Assembly: GCF_026210795.1 (NCBI RefSeq)
Contig: NC_089450.1
Span: forward strand, 434,001 to 498,000
DNA from: Rhizophagus irregularis
Lineage: Eukaryota > Glomeromycota > Glomeromycetes > Glomerales > Glomeraceae
Reading direction: 5' to 3'
DNA: 64,000 bases
Under the pieces are notes generated by a model. That model saw nothing but the letters and a program-made list of their open reading frames with translations. It was not told the origin of the DNA and ran no database searches. The translations under genes were made by a program, and so were the position numbers. Each line of letters begins with the position of its first letter. Within the stretch, counting starts at the first letter, position 1. Of the stretch, positions 22,725 to 35,488 are shown piece after piece.

Positions 22725-23575
22725 GTAATTTTCTTAATATTTAATAATTCAATTTAAATAAACTTTTTTTTAATTTATAGTTAATATTAAACTTTATAAA
22801 TAAAAAGTTTATCCAAATTGGATTACTAAATGCCGAAATAATTGCAAAAAATAAAAAATAAAAAATAAAAAAAGTAAATTAAATCAATTTAAAAAAAAAA
22901 ATTAGTTATAATATAAATTTTATATTAAATGTTTAGAGTTACAGTATATATTTATTATTAATTAAAGTAAAGAAAAATTACAAGTATATATAATATAAAA
23001 TAACTAAACTAAACTATAGCCTATAAAATACAAATAAACTACTCATCATTTATATTAATAATAAATCTTATATATATAATTAGTAAGTTATATAGCTATA
23101 TGAGTAGAAAATGTATTAAACAGTTTATTTTAATATAAGCATTCTATAATTATAATAAATGAACTAACAAAAACTATTTTGCTATAACTAATATTTCAAA
23201 TTTCTTTATAATTTCTAAAAGATCTTTTACCTATTAGTAAAATAATAAGTTAGTTGTATACTTGTATTTAAGTTATGAAAATTATTTAGATTTTCTAAAT
23301 ATTTGTTATAAACTAAATATAAAAACTAATTTTATCTAAAGAATGTTATATGACGCTAAAAGTCTATATTTGACAATAAAAATATAATACTTAAAAATCT
23401 TTCAATTCCTTAATAAAAAAAATAAAAATAAACTGGTAATTTTATTCTTTGAAATAAACTTTATCAAATTACCAGTCAGATTTTTTAAAAAAATCTACAT
23501 AAAAAGTTATAAGCATTTAAAATTGTATAATTTTCATATAATCAGCTCAAATTTAAAATAAAATATGTTAGCCAA

Positions 23576-23640
23576 AACTTATGATAATTTGGGTTGACTT
23601 CATAAATTATAATAATGGCAGCCCAAATTATCATAATATG
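23576..23640. repeat. Hairpin-forming inverted repeat
   Basis: ATGATAATTTGGGTTG on the left pairs with CAGCCCAAATTATCAT on the right, with one G-T type difference and a loop of roughly 25 bases. It may be the ends of a very small MITE or of an internally deleted one. Confidence 0.4.
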
Positions 23641-25060
23641 AATCAAATGTAATTTCTTTCAAAAAAAAAATTTTTCAACAATGTATGACTTTTATAAAAT
23701 GGTAATTGCAATTTATTGCTAAAATCTACTTTTTCTTATGTTTTATTTTATTTGTAATAATAAATTTTCAAAAACCACATTTTATTAGTACTTTACATAA
23801 AAAATCCTGATTTTTATTGGTTGAACATGATATAAAATCAGCTTAGAAAATTAAAATAAAATCACATGATTATCAAGTATAGATTCTAAATACCATATAA
23901 AAATTTATATAATATAGGATATTACTAAGTAAATATAATATTTAAAAAAGTATTCAGATTTTATTATATTTATATAATTAATAAAATTATATGCTAATAT
24001 AAACTAATTAAATAAATTAATATTAATTTTAATCAGTTTACTGATAATTAACATTTTTTTTTTTTAAATGTTATATTATACACCATCTTTATTAGAATAG
24101 TTGTAATACACAATACTACAAAATTTTAAGAGATACTTCCAACCCAACCTTTTTTAGCTGAAGCCAGTCCAAATAAATATTATAAATCCCTATATGAATC
24201 ATATTACTATTATAGAAACATCAAAAACTAAAAAGTATTGTAACTAATTTAACCTTCTTATAATCCCTACAGAGTTCCTTCACAAGATACTATGACTCTT
24301 TATTAAAATATGCTACAAAAAAAAAAAATTCAAAAATATTAAAAAAAAAAAAACTTCTAATAATAATAAAAAAAAAGCATAATATTTTCAAAAAAAACTT
24401 GAAAAAAAAAACTGAAAAAAAGTAATAAATAATAAGTTTTTGCAATCAATTGATAATAAAAAAAAAGTTTGCTTTTCAAGTGATTATATACTTCAACCAT
24501 TACTTTAACTTGTACTTTGTAGAAAACTATTACAGTATTTTTAAAAATAAAGTATTAATAGAAAAACTTTTCATTATTGCAATATTTTTTTTTTTTTTAT
24601 TAATTTCTATAGATGCAATCTTATTTTAATATAATTATACCTACTTACATATACTAAACTTATAAAATTAAGAAAAACATAATATATATAAGAACTAAGT
24701 ATTATGAAAAAGACTATTCCTTTGAAGAAAAAGTCAACCTGTTACCTAGATGCTTATATCACTATTATAAACAATGATACAACCAAAAATTTCAGGTGAC
24801 TATCAAGATCTATCTAAAAATTTGCCTAATGGAACTTTAATTAAAGTCTGTATTTTTCTTTCTAACCTAAAATCTGGTTAGCTACATGTAAATACTGTAA
24901 GGTGTAAAATGTTTAACTTAAAAGAACTTCTATCTAAAAGATAAGAACATACAAATCGAATTTTTAAAATACAAAAGCCAATAATTCTGTTTCTATTTTA
25001 TAGCTGCTGAATACAACTATGCTATTTCTTATCATGTAACCTCTTTTTTTCCTCTTGCTT

Positions 25061-25594
25061 TTATTTCTTTTTAGCAGTTTTAGTTTCTATCAGTTTACTT
25101 TTACATTTGATATACCAAGAATCAATTCTTGATATATTGAACCTAATATCACTGCGCACATACTCGTCTTGTAGTTCATCTACTTCTTTGAACGTTAACT
25201 TACTTTTCATGTATAGATGTTCTACATGTCTATAATCTTCATCAGTTGAAACATGTACAGCCGGTAGCTGTTCTTCTTTAAAACTTCTAATTATAGCAAA
25301 ATCTTTCTCATTATAAGTATAATTATTAAGGATAATTTCATCAGTTAAATCATTAAAGTGTTGTCTGATGATAACTTCACTGTATAAATGTACAAGGTTA
25401 TTTGATTTAATGTATACTTCTTTAAGTATTGCTTCTTTTGTTTTAAATACATGGTAAAATAAGCGGGAAGGTGGTATTGATAAAACATCACCATTATCTA
25501 GAATTTGCCACTTGTTTTTATTATTTGCTAATCCTCTAACTCTTCTCTTTGTAAGTATTTCTGCTTTTCTGGTACTAAGTTCCAGTCTTCTAGG
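25061..25594 (-). pseudogene. Decayed coding fragment of unknown family
   Basis: On the minus strand the frame stays open for 177 codons and ends at 25061, with no ATG until late, in a region where random frames close quickly. The composition is protein-like: a basic start (TKRRVRGLANN), then GDVLSIPPSRLFYHVFKTKE, EQLPAVHVSTDEDYRHVEH and a lysine-rich end. A second frame upstream (about 25560-25660) is also open and protein-like. A possible acceptor (CTAG, ending 25590) could make this the last exon of a spliced gene. I recognise no family. It may be a remnant of a repeated lineage-specific gene or of a DNA transposon. Confidence 0.4.
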
Positions 25595-26242
25595 TCATCT
25601 TCTTTATAATGAGAGTAAATGACTTGATATTGTATAGGAGTACTGCAGGAGATTAATTATATTTATTAAATTAAAATGTAATTTTATATTATTTTTTTTT
25701 TTACAAACTTACTGAAAGCAGTAACTTTGTTATTAAAAAATAAACTCTGTATAAATTCTTTAATAGTATTCTATTTGATTAGTAAAGAGTCTTTATATTA
25801 TTTATTCAAGTTTTTTTATTAATAAATATTAATATATAATTTTAAATCTTTTATATTTAAATAATTTATTAGTAATAATATAATTACCAGATTAATAATA
25901 ATGGTGATTTATAAAATAAAATATAACTATTATTTATTAATTTTTCTTTTAGCCAGATAGTAAAAATACAAATTTTCAAATTTTCAAATTTTTTTATCTT
26001 TAATTATATTTAATATTTCTTAAATACAATTAAAGAGGTTTAAATGAAAGTTTCTTGTTACAGATTAGAGTTCTTAAAATTTTTTTTTTTTTTTTTGCTA
26101 TCAAAATTCAGTAAATATTTTATGCATAACATGACAAATAACTTGTTTATTTAAAATTAAAGGACATAACATAGTCATTTTCTAATTCACATTATACTTG
26201 AGTGAAAAATATACCCAATCATTTTACAAGATAAATTACACA

Positions 26243-27813
26243 TTATTCCTGTTTTTCATTAAATTTAACTCTCTCCCCTTCAGCATCTCCGATCCATAAA
26301 TTAATCAATACTATTAAGTGGAAAAATAATAATGTTAAAGAACTTTCCATTGTAGAAGGGTAAACATTCCAACAGTATTCAATTATAATTAACGTCAAAC
26401 ATCTTAAAAATATTGGTAATTTGGTACAATGCCATAATAAGAAAGGTAACCCATGAAAATACCAAGAATAAAATTGATAATGTAATGTTCTTGATACTAT
26501 TATTCCAATGAGATTACTTGTAAACATCAATGTTATTATATCTAAACAATGAACATAATTAATTAATTAGTACAAAAACATATATACTTTTAAAGGATTT
26601 ATACATACGATCAGCTGTAACACTTTTGGATGTTTCCTTTATATTTCCGGATAATCCATCATAGAGCAAATTGATTACTCCATTATCAGATCTAACAAAA
26701 AAAAGAGGCCCGAAATGTTAATAAAGACATCAATATTACACAAATGTTGCTTATTACTTACCTACACCATCTTTTAAATAAGAAACCCATCAAGACAAAT
26801 ACGTGTCCGAGTAAAAGTATACTGGCAAAGTTCCTACTAATAAATATTTCTTCATCCAAAAATTTCCAATTTACAGTCCATTTATAAATGAATACACGAG
26901 AAAATTCAAAAGCACGTGCGAAATAAGATTTCGGATATTCCATTAAAAATGGCAATGCCAAAACAATTTGAATGATTATTGTGAGCAAAAGATTAAATAA
27001 AGTTTTCCAAGCCCCTAATGACTTAAATAAAATTAATCCAAATGCGGGAAAAAAAAGTAAGACATTCATTTTGATTGACAAGGAAAAACTATTAAAATAA
27101 CAAATACAAATTATTAAAAATAATAATTGAAGAGATCAATATATGTATAAGTAAAATACCTGTAAAGTATACAACTTAATTTCCATTTTCGATTAATCAT
27201 GGCCCAAATACAAGAATAAAGAAAAGCCATAGCAAAACAATCATTAAATAATCTCAAAACATAAATAGAATGAATCCTTTTTGATAAACTTAAAAATATT
27301 AATACATAGGGTGGAATTTTACGAGACGATTGATAGATTTTAAATACGACATATTGAGTCCATAAATAAAGAATCGCAAATATAAATTGTCCTCTTTGAA
27401 TATTTACACCTCCCGATGTAAAATAGTATAGAACAGAATATATGTAAACAAATCCAGCTGGATAAACTAATGGCCCTGTGTCTCCATGTAATTTTATATA
27501 ATCTCTTTCACCGTTCAGAAATCCAGAAACTTCTTGCATGTATGCTTTCCAATCAATTTCCGTATCTAAATAAAAAAAGTTCAATGAAAAAAAAATGTTA
27601 ATATTAAACGTAAAATAAAATATACTTACACGATACATATTTAATAATAAGAATATTTAACAATGCCTCCCCTATGAGAATACAAGAAGCTGTGTACCAA
27701 AAAAATAATGGATCAAAAAATAATTTGTTAACTAAGATAATCAATTTTCGGTAAAATGATTTTGATATTTCTGCTCTAGAAATTTCGTTTTTCCCTTGAG
27801 TTTTTAATTCCAT
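26243..27813 (-). CDS. ALG3: Dol-P-Man:Man5GlcNAc2-PP-Dol alpha-1,3-mannosyltransferase
   Basis: Exons 27813-27630, 27565-27160, 27088-26762, 26691-26609 and 26541-26243; 432 aa, close to the usual length. ER membrane enzyme adding the sixth mannose, first from Dol-P-Man, to the N-glycan precursor on the lumenal side. The family motif KYVSYTEIDWKAYMQEVSGF bridges exons 1 and 2, with GDTGPLVYPAGFVYIY directly after. Also present are the RLFNDCFAM stretch and SIKMNVLLFFPAFG. Multiple hydrophobic helices alternate throughout, and the last exon ends in a polar tail after HGLPFLLWHC and WNVYPST. The start ATG at 27813 gives a cytosolic N-terminus before the first helix. It is divergent from the B-box/DUF2009 gene. 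Confidence 0.92.
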
Positions 27814-28355
27814 AATGAATTAGATATTAGATAACTAAAAAATTTCAAGTTTGAGTAATTTATTTTTATTTATGTTGCACGAAATGATTACCACATCTTT
27901 CATTGTTATATTAAACGCGAATAAGGAAAATTGGCACGGTAATTTGCTACAACAAACGGAGTCAATCTATCTCACAAGTCATAACATACTCTTATAAATA
28001 AGTATGTTTTAAAAGCTCTCTCGAATTTGCTGCGCCTAAAATCTGCTCGACTGTGCCAGTCGAAAATTAAATGAGATCTTCAGGTTCTCCCCGACTTTAA
28101 AGGTCTTGATGAAATAACAATGTCGTTCAAAAGAACGTGTACATATCAGATATAAATTTCATTTACAAAAACTTTTGCTTCGTCGTGTAAACTTAATCAC
28201 TAAATCTGATATTTGATATTTTTTTTTTTGAGTTTAATGTGCTACATATAAACCATTTTAGTTTGTGCAAGACAAAAAATCTGTTGTCTAACCTAAAATT
28301 TTATATAAAATCATTAAAATAACTTTCGGAAATTTTCACCTTTCTTCCGCATATT
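27814..28355. promoter_or_regulatory. Shared divergent promoter region of ALG3 and the DUF2009 gene
   Basis: A 542-bp head-to-head spacer, less AT-rich in its middle (about 28000-28130) than flanking DNA. No specific factor site is assigned. Confidence 0.45.
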
Positions 28356-31300
28356 ATGATGCAATCTGAAAACGCTGATCCACAACCTCAACCAGGATAT
28401 AATTCACACACAAGTGAGAACGCTTCTGATGATACGCAAAGTTCGACTACTGCTCTTACCAAACCGACTGAGCAACCGTCAATAACGCCTGCATTAACTG
28501 GTATAGACCAGTATAATGATATGGACGAGACTGGTGATAGTGTAGATAACCAAAACACTGGAAATAATACCGAAAATCAAGAGGAAATCAATGATGCTGC
28601 TGCTGAACGAGTACTCGATAACTTTATTAAAGAGAATACCCAAGAGACATCTCGAGAAGTTCCTCAAGGAAAATTAAATGAAGCCAAAGCCGAAGATACA
28701 GATAGTGAAGGGGAAGAAGTAGAAGAGGAAGAACTGGCAAGTGGTGTCACGCCTTCATATGAACAAGTAAACGGGGCACAAATGGAGGAGCGTATGTCAT
28801 TATTAAAACGAAAACAACGTATGGATGAAATTTTACGGCAAGAAGATGGAGATAGTGAATTTGAAGACGAACAAATGACCGACGTTGACCAGGAGGACCA
28901 AGAGTCAGCCTCAGCACCGATACCTGAAGGTTTGTGTGTTGAGTGTCGGGATCAGGTAATTAGAATTATTTGAACTTATCATACTTATGTGCTATCCGAA
29001 GTTTATATACTAACATAATTTTTATATTATTGGATTGAATCGGTATTAAGGAAGCATCATTCTCTTGCGAACAGTGCAGTGAAGAATTTTGTGAAATGTG
29101 CTTTGCTATGATTCATCGCACCGGAAATCGACGGAATCATAAATATAAAAATTTGAATGTAAATATGAAAACTAATGGAAAAGTAAAAACTACCGCGAAA
29201 ATTATTTCTAATGATGATATGGAAACAGAGGTAGTTTGAATGTTTATCATATAAAAATTTTTATATTTAAACCTTTTTGAATCATAATTGAACATTTTTA
29301 TTTATATTTAGGAATCAACTCCTGAAGAAGATGAACCGAAACCTATTAATATCATTTCAAGTGGAAATACGAGTTTTGGAGATTGGTTTGAAAGTCGTGC
29401 AAAATTTATTCCACTTCGTCTTAACATGGAAGAGCGTAAACTTCTAAGATTGTAAGTGTTATTGTTTTCTCTAAAATTGTCATAATATATCAATATACTA
29501 ACATGGAATTGACCATTCAACATGTTTCCAGATTGGAAGCTGCCCTTAATGTCTCAGGTTCGATTATTTCTTATATCGTGGCGTTATCTTTAATCGAACA
29601 ACCTATCTTAATTTTATTATTAAAATAGAATATACGGATAAAATTGATATCATATCATATAATTCAAGTAAAACACGGCGCATGGTACATCAGATCAAAG
29701 ATTTATGTTCGATTTTGTCTGGGCTGATGGTAAATTTGCTTCAATTAGTTTCCTGCCAAATAAATTTTTCGATTATAATACTTAATAAAAATATGTTTTT
29801 GAATTTTATTTTTTAGGTTGCAAGGTAAATCATATTTATATTAAAATTAGTTAATATAGTTATTTTATAACACTTTTTCTTTCAACTTTTAGTGATTATA
29901 AAAAAGGCCAAGAACTCATTATTAATAAGTCCTTTGAAGATAACCAAGAATTTTTCCAAAGGATATTTGAAATCGGAAGAAGACATAAAATCATGAACCC
30001 AGAAAAAATGAGAGATGCTTATGGCAAATTAATGTATATGTTGATGGTAAGAATGTCGTTACAATTTACGTCTCAACTATCGCAAAATTCTTATTTTAAA
30101 TTAATTTATTTAGGATTCTGTTATTCCTGATGTACAAGATATGCTATCGTTTAGTCTAGTTATTCCAATAAAGACTGTCTACAGTTTTCTTAAGGAACGT
30201 GATGGACTTGGCTTATTACATCACGATTCAATGGCTGAAGCAACAAAGGAAATCATAGCAGATGGAAAGTCTCGGCCACAAATCAATCAAGAGATTCGAT
30301 CGAAAGAGAGAGCTATTGAATGGCTAAGTCGCAAATTCGCAAATGATAATTTGACACAGGAGGAAATTAAACATTGTTTGTATAGCATTGGAGACAATCA
30401 TGCCTATTTAAGAGCAAACCGGTATATGTCAAAATTTTTATGTTTCGTTCATTCGTAACAAGTAATAAAATGCGTTATTGATTTTTTTTTTTGTGTAGTG
30501 ATTGCTGTGAACGTATTTCGCAATATTTGCAAAAATACTTTAATCCAAATAAAATTGAAAAGGGATATTCTCTGGCCATTAGTTCAGGACGTAACGGCGC
30601 ACGTTTATCGCATAGTCACGAAATGCAATACCTTTATGCGTAAGTTTGAAGAAAAACAATAATATATGTAAAGGTAAAATATTTTATCTAACCTTTCCCT
30701 CGATATAAAATAGGAATCAAACATTACACCTTTGGCGTGAAATTCAGCATGAGATGTTTATGTTGTGGTCACTTTCTGATCAAGACTTATTATCAGATCA
30801 TAATACGTACAGATTAAGAGATACTGGGCAAGGTTTGAACAGAGTACAGATGTGTCCTGCTGTTTCAAAATGTATGCATTCTATTTTACATCGTGCACAA
30901 CAGAAAGCTGGATATTGGGTTGGAAGTTCGGTTATTCATTTGGGAGATAAAAATGTTCCAAATGCATTAATGTTCATTGATAAAGTATGTTTTATAGACT
31001 ATATTAGTTCTCTCGCGTGAAATGTATTTTTAAAACTAACATGTTCATTTTATTATAGTATAATCAAGTATCACGGATCTTGAACCCTATATTAATATGC
31101 TTAGAGAGTATAGAGCCTGTGATCGCGAAAAATACTGGATTACGCAGTTATGTTGATAATAGTTTTGGAGGTGTCGATGCACTAAAGAAAAGTATACTTG
31201 CAGATTTCTTCAAGTATGCTTTCGATGGAAGTGGAGCAGATAATTTCTTTGACGCTGGTAGCTGCATTGATGGACGATTAACGAGTGCGTGGAATTGGTG

Positions 31301-31446
31301 CTCTTTAATAGAAAAGAAGTCTTATTTCCCAATTTTCTTGTTAACGGTACGTATGATGATTAATCACTAAAAATGAAATGATTATTATACTTATACGTTT
31401 CATTTTTTTATAGGGTTTTGTTGGATTTGATGGTGATGGGTTTTAA
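28356..31446 (+). CDS. B-box zinc finger / DUF2009 (UPF0652) protein
   Basis: Twelve exons: 28356-28955, 29051-29230, 29312-29451, 29532-29557, 29629-29729, 29817-29824, 29893-30046, 30114-30421, 30499-30639, 30714-30984, 31059-31346 and 31414-31446; 749 aa. The N-terminal 195 residues are acidic and disordered. Residues about 198-236 form a B-box-type zinc finger with paired Cys ligands (CVEC, CEQC, CEMC) and two His. The rest matches my memory of the DUF2009/UPF0652 family of fungi, plants and protists: DYKKGQELIINKSFEDNQEF, FEIGRRHKIMNPEKMRDAYG, and the very conserved C-terminal third (GYWVGSSVIHLGDKNVPNAL, CIDGRLTSAWNWCS). The protein ends in FVGFDGDGF. Molecular function is not established for the family. 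Odd: exon 6 is only 8 nt and exon 4 only 26 nt. Confidence 0.8.
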
Positions 31447-31945
31447 ATATCATATATGTTGTCACAATAAAAGAAGTGTAACACAATCTGTATTGTATAG
31501 AAATAAGATTAACATAATATAAAATTTAAAATATCAGAATTTGAAATAAGAATTACTAAAATTGCTTGGCTAATTATCCGGGCTTAATGAAAAGAAATCC
31601 ATACTCTAATTCGTAATATAGAAAAAAAAATAAACCAACCACAAATGCATTCTTGTGTTACAGCATATACTGTGTAACAGCATATAAATTGTAATAAGGA
31701 AGTGTGAATTTTATTTTCAATCCGATCAAACGATTCCTTAATTATTAAAAAAGATGTATTATAACTGGTAAATTTTACATAGTCCGATCGGAATCAAAAA
31801 GTATCGCAAACATAATAAAATGCTGTAATGATCTGCAAATTTGATTGGCTGAAAATTTACGATTGATAAAAAACATCTGTATAAAAATGTCGTAAATCTT
31901 CCATTCATTTCAACACGCATTTTTGAGACATCAAATTTTATCGAA
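31447..31945. other. Intergenic spacer between the DUF2009 gene and MTO1
   Basis: Tandem arrangement; holds the 3' UTR of the upstream gene and the promoter of MTO1. A short direct repeat (about 31664-31690: CAGCATAT twice) is seen. No gene. Confidence 0.55.
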
Positions 31946-34900
31946 ATGAAAACTTTCAATGCACATCTAAGAACACTCAATTTGTATTTTTCTCAAAGAA
32001 TTCGGTGTTCATATTTCAAAAGACTTTCGGTTAGAACATATGTTACAATATCAGCAAGAGACCCAGAATACCCAAAATTCGATGTTATTGTAATTGGCGG
32101 AGGGCACGCAGGCTCAGAAGCATGCACTGCTGCAGCTAGGACAGGAGCGAAAACTTTATTACTCACTCAAAGACTTGATACCATCGGTTGGTTACGTTAA
32201 TTAACTAAATTTTTTTTTGATTTTCTTGGCTTTTTTAATACTTTTTTCGCTACATAGGTGAAATGTCATGTAATCCTTCATTTGGTGGAATCGGCAAAGG
32301 AATATTAGTTAGAGAAATAGATGCTTTGGACGGATTATGTGGGAAAATATCCGGTAAGATATTCTCTAATCGATACAATGTTAATCAGACTTGTTTTTAT
32401 TAATATGAAATTGTATTTTTGTAGATTTATCTGGAATACAATTTCATATCTTGAACCGTTCAAAGGGACCAGCTGTTCATGTATGGAATTATTCGTATCA
32501 TTTTAATTTAGCATTTATTAAAATAAATTATATAGGGTCCTAGGGCGCAAATTGATAGAAAGTTGTATAAGAAAAATATGCAAGAACATCTGTTCAATTA
32601 TCCTAATTTAACAGTAATGGCTGGTAGCGTGCATGATATATTAATGGCACATCGACCAATGATTATTGGTGAACCTGGAAAACATCCGATTTATGGAGAA
32701 GTTCAAGGAGTAAAGTTGGGTAAACGTTGTAATGAACATTCTTTAAATGGTTAAGTTTATAATTTAATATTATTACTTTTTCATGCAGAATCGGGTAAGG
32801 TTATTTATGCATCAAAAGTCATATTGACGACAGGAACTTTTCTTCAGGGCGAAATACATATTGGTAATATATAGAGTTTTATTTTATTCTTAACGATTTA
32901 TTTTAAAAATTAAATTGATGATTTCTTGTTTAGGAAGAACAATGTACCCATCAGGAAGGTTCGGTGAGGCGCCATCTGTGGGAATTTCTAAAACATTGGA
33001 ACTTGCAGGGTTTAAACTTGGGAGACTTAAAACAGGTAAAAAAAAAGTTTTTAGCTTATACTGAATTATTTAAAATTTTTTGTTCCTTTAATTAAGGTAC
33101 ACCTCCACGTTTGGATGGACGCACAATAAACTATAAAAATCTCCGTCAGCAGCATGGGGATATACCAGCTACACCTTTTTCCTATCTTCATACATCTGTT
33201 CCATATGAAGTAAGTAGAGTTTATGAAGATACTTTTGAGCGCAATAGTTTAGGTAACGAGATCTTTGTTTATAGGCACTTCAAATAATGTGTTATCAAAC
33301 AAAAACAAATACAGAGACGCACAAAATCATTTTAGATAATTTATCTGAAACAATGCACATACGAGAGACCGTAAAAGGGCCAAGGTCAATTCATACGCGT
33401 TTGGAATTAGCGATATACAAAACAAGATACTAATGTTATTTGTGTATTAGATATTGTCCCTCAATTGAGGCGAAAGTGATAAGATTTAAAGATAAGCAGG
33501 GTCATATTATTTGGCTGGAGCCAGAGGGTACTTCATTTTGAAATCGCTATATTAAATACATAATATGTGAAATAACGGGATATAACATTAATTGTAATAG
33601 GCCTTGATACAGAAATTGTATATCCGAACGGAATATCCATGTCTCTCCCAGAATCAACACAATATAATGTGATTCGTACAATTCCAGGATTAGAAAATGT
33701 AGAGATGATAAGGCCCGGTAATTGATATTTAAGATTGAAACTTTTTATATTTGATATTTTAATAAATTATCCGTTTAAATAGGATATGGAGTGGAATATG
33801 ACCATGTGGATCCACGAGAATTAAATCCAACACTAGAAACTCATCGTATCAAGGGTTTGTATTTGGCCGGGCAAATTAATGGAACCACAGGCTACGAAGA
33901 AGCTGCAGCACAGGTAAGACTACAAGAGATAGTGTATAAATAACTTTATAATAAATGTATAATTTCCTTCACAATAGGGAATTATTGCAGGAATAAACGC
34001 TGCTCTATCCATTCTGAACAAGTCTCCATTTATGCTTGACCGTGCAGATGCGTATATTGGAGTATTGATAGACGATTTGATTACAAAAGGAGTTGAGGAA
34101 CCTTATCGTATGTTTACTGCTCGTTCAGAATATAGATTATCTCTTAGAGCCGATAACGCTGATATGCGGTTAACACGTAAAGGTATTTTACATGATAAAT
34201 ATTATAGTAGTACTAAACTTTGTCTTTAATATTAAATAAAATGTTTTACAAGGATATAATGTCGGATGCGTATCTAACCATAGATGGAACCTATATCAAG
34301 AAACTGAGAAACAATTCTGTAAAGGTTCTGAATTACTTAATGGTTTTAGTTTGTCACCCCAGAAATGGGATGCTTTGGGAATAAACGTTGTGTATGATGG
34401 TATAATGAGAAGGTAAAAAATTTAGCAATAAAGCTCTCCTTATAATGCTTTTAAACATAGAAGCATGAATAATCATGCGAGAAACGTATTTTAGTGCTGT
34501 AGATATAATTGGGACTCGCAACGTTACCATGGAATTTCTCGCAAAAATTATCCCGGGACTTAATGAAATAAGTCCTCCTGTATTTCGACGGTTACATATC
34601 GAAGGTATGATGGAATACAGACACAATTATAGTATTATTTATTAAATATTATTTTTTTTTAACAGCGAGTTATAAATCATATCTGGAACGACAAAAAGCA
34701 GAAGTTCAAACGTTTCGAAAGGATGAAGAAATGATATTACCAGAAGATTTGGATTATGATTTGTAAGAAAAAATTCATCAAGATAAAAAAATTTTATAAT
34801 AATAATACGCGTTAAATTAATTAAATTAACCTTTTTTATAAGGGTTCATAACCTTTCGTTTGAGACTAGGTCAAAATTAAAATTAATTAGACCCACAACG

Positions 34901-35055
34901 TTGGTAAGTATTTTATTTATTTTAAAATTAAATCAATGAAATTATTTCTTGACTGTTTTTTATTTTAGGGAGCAGCAAAGCGTATTGAAGGGATGACACC
35001 AGCTAGCGTAGTGACGCTATTAAAATATGTGCACAAAAAGAAAAAAATTTTATAA
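31946..35055 (+). CDS. MTO1: Mitochondrial tRNA uridine modification enzyme MTO1 (MnmG/GidA family)
   Basis: Seventeen exons: 31946-32186, 32258-32353, 32425-32480, 32536-32719, 32789-32863, 32934-33035, 33097-33209, 33275-33384, 33451-33527, 33601-33717, 33783-33913, 33978-34182, 34253-34412, 34495-34604, 34666-34762, 34843-34903 and 34969-35055; 673 aa. FAD enzyme that, with MSS1/GTPBP3, installs the 5-carboxymethylaminomethyl-type group on wobble U34 of mitochondrial tRNAs. The first 45 residues are Arg/Ser-rich without acidic residues, a likely mitochondrial targeting peptide. The dinucleotide motif [14 protein letters not shown] follows, then [54 protein letters not shown] and [34 protein letters not shown] and the C-terminal helical domain ([20 protein letters not shown]) are complete. 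The exon 1 donor is the less common GTTGGT. Confidence 0.95.
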
Positions 35056-35488
35056 TCATATGATTCTCTGTGAAATAAAGAAATAAATGACTTTTAAATT
35101 ATTAATACAATGAATTTTAATTTGACATACACTAGTTTGTAAAGAGAAAAAATTAACATGCATAGAGCTACCTTTGTAAAGAGAGAACGTGGATGATTAA
35201 TGAATAAGGCATTATACATTTATATTCTATCTGATGATCTTTGTCATCTGATCACTGATCTGTGATTTAATCTATTATAAAGCCAAATTCACACGACAGC
35301 AGTTTTTTTATTTTCGTCCGAAAAAAAAACCATTTTAGTAGTGTGAATCTATATTCTATTAGAGTATTATTAATAGGGAATATATAATTATTTGATAAAA
35401 TTGAAATTATTTCTTGTGTAAAGAAATTTTTTTCTAGTTTCTATACTCGTTAATATACTTGAATGATTTTCTTTTTTCGCGGCCAACC
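35056..35488. other. Intergenic spacer before the Clr2-domain gene
   Basis: MTO1 3' UTR and the promoter of the next gene. A short run of overlapping CTGATGATCT/ATCTGATCACTGATC repeats is seen at about 35231-35263. No gene. Confidence 0.55.

Larger units (their letters stand above)
18071..26242. other. 8-kb AT-rich desert of decayed repeats
   Basis: No intact gene found. Contents listed separately: satellite-like units (about 19860-20330 and 20764-20900), a retroposed 3' end with poly(A) (about 20340-20763), a Mutator-like MITE (22132-22724), a hairpin (about 23576-23640) and a decayed coding stretch on the minus strand (25061-25594). An A-rich low-complexity patch lies at about 24308-24470. 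The remainder is AT-rich DNA without recognisable structure. Confidence 0.65.
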
